Below, piece after piece: positions 6,453-10,723 of a DNA stretch of 10,723 nt (the stretch's first letter is position 1; the number at the start of each line of letters is the position of its first letter). Source of the stretch: an uncultured Phycisphaerales bacterium (lineage in GTDB: Bacteria > Planctomycetota > Phycisphaerae > Phycisphaerales > UBA1924); contig CALAFV010000235.1 in NCBI GenBank assembly GCA_937891445.1, positions 1 to 10,723 on the forward strand, given 5' to 3'. The position numbers and the translations under genes were made by a program. The notes beneath the pieces were generated by a model. That model did not search any database. It saw nothing but the letters and a program-made list of their open reading frames with translations, and had not been told where the DNA came from.

Positions 6453-6457
6453 AGGAG
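6453..6457 (+). promoter_or_regulatory. Ribosome binding site of the thioredoxin-fold gene
   Basis: AGGAG lies eight bases before the ATG at 6466. It is one of the clearest Shine-Dalgarno sequences in the window and fixes the start. Confidence 0.75.
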
Positions 6458-6465
6458 CATCCGAG

Positions 6466-7752
6466 ATGATCTACATTCGTTCGACCGTCGCGGCAGTTGT
6501 CGTGGGTACGCTCGCCTGTGCGGGGGCTGCCTTCGGGCAGGTTGATGAGAACGCTAGGCAGGTGCTGGAGAAGTCCGCAGAGGCGATTAAGGCCGTGAAG
6601 GACATCTCCGCAACGGCGCGGCACCACGCGACCGGCCCGATCGTGGGCGGGATGGTGGACACGCGGGGCGAGTTCCGGCTGATCAAGGGGGCGAGCGCCA
6701 AGGCGAGCGCGTCGTTCTACCAGGGCCGGGCGAAGTCGCCGAATGGGTCGGGGGACGAGGTGTTCCACTTCTATCTGAACCCCGACCCGGCCGGGACCCT
6801 CGTGACGTGGGTGGACGATACGAACAAGGCCGTGCGGACGCGGACGCTGACGGTTCGCACGGAGCAGTACAACCAGGTGACGCTGGGCGAGCAACTGATC
6901 ATGGCCGAGTTGTTCGAGCCGGATCCGTACGCGAAGAAGCTGCAGTCGCCGAACATCAAGATCGTGCTGGAGGGGCAGGAGGAAGCGGGCGGGGAGAAGT
7001 GCGACGTGGTGCGTGCGTCGGCGAAGGAGGGGCAGGCGTGGACGCTGTGGCACATCGCGCAGAGCGACGGTCTGCCGCGGCGGCGCGAGGAGGGGGCGAA
7101 GATCGATGAGAAGGGGGAGCCCGTCCGGCTGATCATCGAGTGGAGCGACGTCAAGGTCAATCAGAACCTGACGCGCAAGGACCTGGAGATCGCGGTGCCG
7201 GAGGGGTACGTGCTGGATGAGCAGAAGCCGGCGGCCCCCGGGCAGACGGCGGCGGCGACGCCCCCGCCGCCGAAGCCGGAACTCGGCCCGGGCTCCGGGC
7301 AGGAGGCGCCGGAGTTCGAACTGAAGTCCGCCGCGGGGGAGACGGTGAAGTTGGCGGACCTGAAGGGGAACGTCGTGGTCCTCGCCTTCGGCGGTACGGC
7401 CAACGGCAAGTGGAAGGACTCGCTGCCGGTGCTCGAGGGGCTGGCGCAGTCGTTCAAGGGCAAGCCGGTGAAGGTGTTCGGTGCGGCCTGCCGCGAGAAG
7501 AGCGACGAGGCGCCGATCGCGCTGATGAAGGAGAAGGGGTACACGTTCGGCCTGCTGCTGGGCGCGGACGAGGTATCGAAGGCGTACAAGGTGCGCGGCT
7601 ACCCGAGTTTCGCGGTCGTGGACCGGGAGGGGCGGATGGCGGAGTTCGTGCAGGGCTTCCAGAACGAGGAGAGCCTGCGCGAGCGGCTGACCAACGCGGT
7701 GCGTGAGGCGCTGGGGGAGGCCTCGCCGTCGGGCGTCAACGGCGGCGAGTAA
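6466..7752 (+). CDS. Secreted LolA/DUF2092-like and cysteine-less thioredoxin-fold protein
   Basis: This 428-residue protein starts with a signal peptide (hydrophobic residues about 6-23, likely cleaved near A-A-F-G-Q). Residues about 27-250 resemble the LolA/DUF2092-type beta-rich domain often found in planctomycete periplasmic proteins. A Pro/Ala-rich linker (about 253-278) leads to a redoxin/TlpA-like thioredoxin fold at about 280-415. It has A-P-E-F-E-L near the start and the cis-proline at P380 in G-Y-P-S-F-A-V-V-D. Where TlpA proteins have W-C-G-P-C, this protein has A-N-G-K-W (N-G-K-W at 313-316), so both redox cysteines are absent. The only cysteine in the fold is in A-A-C-R-E-K. Thiol-disulfide exchange is therefore unlikely; a binding or scaffold role in the periplasm is possible. 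The start is supported by AGGAG eight bases upstream. It is followed directly by a strong terminator. Confidence 0.88.
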   Translation: MIYIRSTVAAVVVGTLACAGAAFGQVDENARQVLEKSAEAIKAVKDISATARHHATGPIVGGMVDTRGEFRLIKGASAKASASFYQGRAKSPNGSGDEVFHFYLNPDPAGTLVTWVDDTNKAVRTRTLTVRTEQYNQVTLGEQLIMAELFEPDPYAKKLQSPNIKIVLEGQEEAGGEKCDVVRASAKEGQAWTLWHIAQSDGLPRRREEGAKIDEKGEPVRLIIEWSDVKVNQNLTRKDLEIAVPEGYVLDEQKPAAPGQTAAATPPPPKPELGPGSGQEAPEFELKSAAGETVKLADLKGNVVVLAFGGTANGKWKDSLPVLEGLAQSFKGKPVKVFGAACREKSDEAPIALMKEKGYTFGLLLGADEVSKAYKVRGYPSFAVVDREGRMAEFVQGFQNEESLRERLTNAVREALGEASPSGVNGGE

Positions 7753-7782
7753 GCCGGCCGCGGATTGGATTGAACGAACATG

Positions 7783-7818
7783 AAGCGGGCGGGCCGAGCG
7801 GCCCGCCCGCTTTGTTTA
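7783..7818 (+). terminator. Strong intrinsic terminator
   Basis: A perfect 13-base-pair stem (7783-7795 with 7800-7812; left arm AAGCGGGCGGGCC) closes a GAGC loop. It runs into TTTGTTTA at 7811-7818. It lies 30 bases after the stop of the thioredoxin-fold gene and points rightward. There is no matching T-tract on the other side, so it probably serves the rightward gene only, although the convergent zinc-finger gene ends 48 bases away. Confidence 0.92.
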
Positions 7819-7865
7819 TGGGGTGGCGTGTCGGGTGGGGACTGGCGGGGCGGGGGGCGCAGGAT

Positions 7866-8192
7866 CTAACCCGGCCGCTTCCAATCGACGTCGGGGTCCT
7901 TCTCGAGACGCGTCGCGGCCTGCTTCATGCAGCGGAGGCAGATGCGGGCCTCCGGGTAGGCGGGGCTCTGCCACTGGGGCTGGTCGCGGTTCTCGAGGCA
8001 CATCGTGCATTTGGCGCCGGCGAGGTCGCGGCCGCCGCCGAGGATGATGACGTCGGTCATCGCGGTGGTGAGGCACTTGAGGCAGATGAGGGAGCCCTGG
8101 TGGCCTTCCACCATGGGTGTGTCGGAGAACTCGGCGCGGCAGAAATCGCAGTAGGAGGCGATGAGGGTGCCGTCGGGGTGGGTTTTGTGCAT
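7866..8192 (-). CDS. Small protein with two ClpX-like C4 zinc fingers
   Basis: This 108-residue protein has four C-x2-C pairs: C15/C18, C37/C40, C62/C65 and C85/C88. The first finger (Y-C-D-F-C, 18 residues, C-L-K-C) has the same spacing and even the same residue numbers as the zinc-binding domain of E. coli ClpX (C15, C18, C37, C40). The second has 19 residues between its pairs and is more divergent. The ClpX domain binds adaptors and substrates and dimerises. Here there is no AAA+ ATPase, so the protein might act as an adaptor, a partner-binding module or a nucleic-acid-binding protein. Only the ATG at 8190-8192 is a plausible start, because no upstream ATG, GTG or TTG fits well. Its leader is pyrimidine-rich and lacks a Shine-Dalgarno sequence. 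It lies 47 bases downstream of the ABC exporter gene, so co-transcription is likely. Confidence 0.85.
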   Translation of the reverse strand: MHKTHPDGTLIASYCDFCRAEFSDTPMVEGHQGSLICLKCLTTAMTDVIILGGGRDLAGAKCTMCLENRDQPQWQSPAYPEARICLRCMKQAATRLEKDPDVDWKRPG

Positions 8193-8198
8193 GGGGCA

Positions 8199-8226
8199 GG
8201 AAACAGGAAGAAGGAAACGGGAAGCG
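8199..8226 (+). repeat. Degenerate 7-base GGAA tandem repeat
   Basis: Four units start exactly seven bases apart: GGAAACA (8199), GGAAGAA (8206), GGAAACG (8213) and GGAAGCG (8220). They fill most of the spacer between the ABC exporter gene and the zinc-finger gene, both leftward, so the transcript carries the pyrimidine version as the leader of the zinc-finger gene. The period and GGAA core match the array at 4-38. Confidence 0.75.
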
Positions 8227-8239
8227 GGGGAGAGCGGGG

Positions 8240-10213
8240 TTACTCGGCGCCGATGGTCGCCGCGGCGGTGGCGGCGGGGCGAGAGGTCGCCTGGCCGTTG
8301 ATGGTCGTCACGGCGTCGGCGCGCACGAGTTGGTTCTGGGCGATGAGGCGGTAGACGGCGCAGCGCTGCATCAGATCCTCGTGGCGGCCCTGGTCCACGA
8401 TGCGGCCCTCGGCCATGACGACGATGCGGTCGGCGGCGAGCACCGTGCTGAGTCGGTGGGCGACGACCAGGCACGTGCGGCCGGCGGCGAACTCCGCGAG
8501 GGCCTCGGCGATCTTGGCCTCGCTGTCGGCGTCCACCATGCTGGTGGCCTCGTCGAGGATGAGGATCGCCGGGTCGCGGAGGATGGCGCGGGCGATGGCG
8601 AGGCGCTGCTTCTGGCCGCCGCTGAGGCCGGCGCCGCCTTCGCCGATCGGCGCGTCGTACTGGCCGGGCTTCTCGAGGATGAACTCCTCGGCACGGGCGC
8701 GGCGGGCGGCGTCGCGGATCTTCTCCAGAGGCGTGTTCTCGCAGCCGTAGGCGATGTTGGAGCGGATGGTGCCCGCGAAGAGGACCGTGTCCTGCGTGAC
8801 GACCCCGATCTGCCGGCGGAGGCTGCGGACGGAGTAGTCGCGGATGTCGCGGCCGTCGATGAGCACGCGGCCCTTGTCGGGGTCAAAGAGGCGCGGGACC
8901 AGGGACAGGAGCGTGGTCTTGCCCGAGCCGTTGGGGCCGACGAAGGCGACGGTCTCGCCGTGGCGGATGGTGAGGGAGATGTCGGTCAGGGCGAGGGAGC
9001 CCTCGGCCTCGTTGCCGTCCTCGTCGGTGCGCGGGTACGCGAAGGAGACGCGCTCGAAGGTGATCGAGCCGCCGGGGGCGTGGCGAGGCAAGCGTGGGAG
9101 GCGGTAGCCGTGGCCGGGCTCGGGCTGGAGGCCGAGCAGTTGGGCGATGCGGTCGGCGGCGGCGGAGGCCTGCTGGATGTCGTTGAGGAAGCCGGTGAGC
9201 GGCTTGAGTTGGGCGGCGGCCAGGCCGAGGCAGGCGAAGACCCCCACGAACTGCCTCGGGTCGAGTCTGCCGTCGATGATGGCGCGGGCGGCGATGAGGG
9301 CCATGCCGCCGAGGACGAAGATCGTGAGGGTCTCGATGAGCGGGCTGGCGATGGCCCGAGCGGTGCGGACGCGCATCTCCTGGCGGACGACCTGCTTGTT
9401 GATGCGGTGGAAGCGGCCGGACTCGGCCCGCTCGGTCGTGGAGACCTTGACCACGCGCAGGCCGCTGAGGGTCTCGGCGGCGGTCTGGTAGAGGCCGGCC
9501 TGGGCCTGCAGCGCGGTGCGGCTGGCGCGGCGGATGCGCTTGCCGAGTTTGCGGATGATGAACCCGAGGACGCCGCCGACGGCCAGGGCCACGAGGGCGA
9601 TGCGCCAGTCGTACCAGAAGGCGATGGCCATCGCGGCGATGCCTTTGCTGGCCTGGGCGACGGTCTTGCCGAGCAGGGCGTTGAAGCCGCCGCCGAGGGC
9701 GGCGGTGTCGTAGACGATGCGGCTGATGGCATCGGTGGTGCCGGTGCGCAGGACGGTGCGCAGCGGGAGGTGGATGGCGCGGCGGAAGGCGTCGCGCCGG
9801 ATGTTGGCGATCGTGCGGCTGATGACCGTCAGCGAGCAGTACTGGTGGAGGAAGTTGGCGGTGGCGCCGACGATCGTCAGCAGGCCGAGGGCGATGACGA
9901 TCCAGACGACGGCGGTGAAGCGGCCCTCGGGGAGGGCGGCGATCCAGGAATCGGGGATGTCCAGGCCGAAGCGGGTGAGGTGCTGGTCGAGCCTGCTGGC
10001 GAGTTCCGCGAGGGCGGGGTAGTCGCCGGGGGGGATGGCCCGCAGGCCGGGGTCCTCCGGCGGGGTGATGAGGATGTTCTCAAGGACGGGGGCGATGCCG
10101 AGCAGGCCCGCACCCATGCCGCCGGCCGAGATGGCCGCGAACAGAAGCGACGCCGCGAGGGTCCAGCGGTGCCGGAGCATGCGGCGGGCGAACTGCCAGA
10201 AGGGGGATGCCAA
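8240..10213 (-). CDS. MsbA-like ABC exporter (fused membrane and ATPase domains)
   Basis: This 657-residue half-transporter would work as a homodimer to export a lipid, lipid-linked glycan or drug across the inner membrane. The membrane domain spans about residues 15-350, with hydrophobic segments near 18-42, 100-122, 185-225 and 290-345. The ATPase domain (about 383-615) is complete: Walker A G-P-N-G-S-G-K-T-T (426-434), Q-loop Q474, signature L-S-G-G-Q (530-534), Walker B I-L-I-L-D-E (550-555), D-loop S-M-V-D and H-loop H586. Unlike MsbA, about 55 soluble residues (43-98) separate the first two membrane segments and should face the periplasm. The frame begins with a TTG at 10211-10213. The next ATG, at 10178-10180, would remove 11 residues and cut into the N-terminal basic segment; neither has a strong ribosome binding site. 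The zinc-finger gene follows, and a glycosyltransferase gene is divergent upstream. Confidence 0.95.
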   Translation of the reverse strand: MASPFWQFARRMLRHRWTLAASLLFAAISAGGMGAGLLGIAPVLENILITPPEDPGLRAIPPGDYPALAELASRLDQHLTRFGLDIPDSWIAALPEGRFTAVVWIVIALGLLTIVGATANFLHQYCSLTVISRTIANIRRDAFRRAIHLPLRTVLRTGTTDAISRIVYDTAALGGGFNALLGKTVAQASKGIAAMAIAFWYDWRIALVALAVGGVLGFIIRKLGKRIRRASRTALQAQAGLYQTAAETLSGLRVVKVSTTERAESGRFHRINKQVVRQEMRVRTARAIASPLIETLTIFVLGGMALIAARAIIDGRLDPRQFVGVFACLGLAAAQLKPLTGFLNDIQQASAAADRIAQLLGLQPEPGHGYRLPRLPRHAPGGSITFERVSFAYPRTDEDGNEAEGSLALTDISLTIRHGETVAFVGPNGSGKTTLLSLVPRLFDPDKGRVLIDGRDIRDYSVRSLRRQIGVVTQDTVLFAGTIRSNIAYGCENTPLEKIRDAARRARAEEFILEKPGQYDAPIGEGGAGLSGGQKQRLAIARAILRDPAILILDEATSMVDADSEAKIAEALAEFAAGRTCLVVAHRLSTVLAADRIVVMAEGRIVDQGRHEDLMQRCAVYRLIAQNQLVRADAVTTINGQATSRPAATAAATIGAE

Positions 10214-10356
10214 CGGGGGAAGTATCCCCTGCCGGGCGGGGGTCCGCCAGCCGCGGGGTTCCCCCGGGGTGGGGGGCTCACCCGGCGGCTGGGCGGGGTG
10301 TACCCTGTACGGTCTTGCCGCCTCGGCGGCGTGCGTACCCGCCCACCCGGGTGCTC
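10214..10356. promoter_or_regulatory. Divergent spacer between the ABC exporter and the glycosyltransferase
   Basis: This 143-base gap must hold the promoters of both divergent genes. It is very GC-rich with several short inverted repeats. GTAC-CCT-GTAC at 10300-10310 is a short interrupted palindrome that could be an operator, but nothing else supports this. No convincing -35/-10 pair was seen in either direction. Confidence 0.4.
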
Positions 10357-10723
10357 ATGATGAGCCAACCGTCCCCTTTTCCGCAGAACTCGGCATCAGC
10401 CGCGTCGGGATCCGCCGCGCCCGGTGCATCGTCCGCGCCCGGCGCGGCGGGACGGACGCCGGCGACGGTGACTGTGATCGTGCCGTGCTTCAACCACGGG
10501 CGGTTTGTGGCCGACGCGGTGCGGTCGGCGCTGGCGCAGGAGGGGGCGGAGGTGCGGGTCGTCGTTGTGGACGACGGGTCCACGGACGGGCAGACGCCGG
10601 CGCAGTGCGACGCGTGCCTGGACCTGCCGGGCGCGGCGGGGCGCGTGCGGGTGGTGCATCAGGCGAACACGGGGCTGCCGGGGGCGCGCAACGCCGGGGC
10701 GGCGGAGGCGCTGCGGGTGGGGT
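10357..10723 (+). CDS. Family 2 glycosyltransferase, 5' part
   Basis: The first 122 codons of a GT2 (GT-A fold) glycosyltransferase are present; the rest lies beyond the window. After a low-complexity Ala/Ser/Pro leader (residues 3-36), the fold begins with V-T-V-I-V-P-C-F-N-H at 38-47. The nucleotide-sugar site V-V-D-D-G-S-T-D follows at 70-77, and Q-A-N-T-G-L-P-G-A-R-N-A-G, typical of the family, comes later. Such enzymes transfer a sugar from a nucleotide donor to a lipid, protein or glycan acceptor on the cytoplasmic face of the membrane. ATG codons at 10357 and 10360 are adjacent and in frame; a GTG at 10351 is a third option. None has a clear ribosome binding site. The divergent position beside an MsbA-like exporter suggests a shared cell-envelope glycan or lipid role, but this is inference. 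Confidence 0.9.
   Translation, partial: MMSQPSPFPQNSASAASGSAAPGASSAPGAAGRTPATVTVIVPCFNHGRFVADAVRSALAQEGAEVRVVVVDDGSTDGQTPAQCDACLDLPGAAGRVRVVHQANTGLPGARNAGAAEALRVG

Larger units (their letters stand above)
6204..6465 (+). other. Spacer and 5' leader of the thioredoxin-fold gene
   Basis: This 262-base gap is the longest in the window. After the TrpC-like stop there is a hairpin at 6212-6231 (C-C-C-G-C-T, eight-base loop, A-G-C-G-G-G) with no T-tract, so it is at best a weak terminator. TAGAGT at 6304-6309 is a possible -10 element, but no matching -35 is evident. A further hairpin at 6384-6405 (G-C-C-G-G-G, ten-base loop, C-C-C-G-G-C) overlaps the end of a G-quadruplex motif. I do not recognise a riboswitch or known small RNA. 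Confidence 0.45.

Noticed and set aside
6204..6465. Possible riboswitch or structured RNA in the long spacer
   Set aside because: No conserved core of the cobalamin, TPP, SAM or similar classes was found, nor RNase P or SRP RNA signatures. Only short hairpins and G runs are visible.
10300..10310. GTAC-N3-GTAC palindrome as a regulator binding site
   Set aside because: GTAC is itself a palindrome, so the symmetry is weak. The arms cannot be extended and no second copy was seen.
8330..10360. Long rightward open frame opposite the ABC exporter
   Set aside because: It has no recognisable motif and the same Gly/Ala/Glu-rich composition. The leftward frame has every ABC exporter motif.

Overview
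This high-GC window most likely comes from a planctomycete, probably in the Phycisphaerae. The best marker is a protein whose N-terminus carries a LEPR-XLL type motif (E-P-R-L-L-L), a signature known mainly from large surface or secreted planctomycete proteins. Poor Shine-Dalgarno use and secreted domain fusions fit this. The taxonomic call is an inference. No rRNA, tRNA, CRISPR array, insertion sequence or integrase was seen.

Layout. Positions 1-5234 hold five leftward genes. Read from their upstream end they are: a CPBP-family intramembrane protease (5234-4350), a 75-residue single-span membrane protein (4310-4083), tryptophanyl-tRNA synthetase trpS (4038-2974), a LEPR-XLL beta-propeller-like protein (2712-970) and a DUF695-RraB protein (860-51). 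The first three are 39-44 bases apart and look like an operon. Positions 5235-7818 are rightward: a divergent indole-3-glycerol-phosphate synthase homologue (TrpC-like, to 6203), then a secreted LolA/DUF2092-like plus thioredoxin-fold protein (6466-7752), closed by a strong intrinsic terminator (7783-7818). Positions 7866-10213 are leftward again: an MsbA-like ABC exporter (10213-8240) followed by a small protein with two ClpX-like zinc fingers (8192-7866). A rightward family 2 glycosyltransferase starts at 10357 and runs off the window.

How the genes relate. Most are ordinary accessory or housekeeping functions. The ABC exporter and the divergent glycosyltransferase suggest a cell-envelope lipid or glycan locus. 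The most unusual points are three proteins that keep a family fold but have lost or rearranged its working part. The TrpC homologue lacks both catalytic lysines. The thioredoxin-fold domain has N-G-K-W where C-G-P-C belongs. The ClpX zinc-binding domain occurs as a stand-alone tandem with no ATPase.

At the DNA level the given strand is G-rich across the whole window whichever way the genes point. Rightward genes therefore favour G-ending codons and leftward genes C-ending codons. Several spacers contain canonical G-quadruplex motifs or short-period purine repeats, including two GGAA arrays with a 7-base period. I found no clearly new multi-gene system; the best leads are the altered TrpC homologue and the stand-alone ClpX-type zinc-finger protein.
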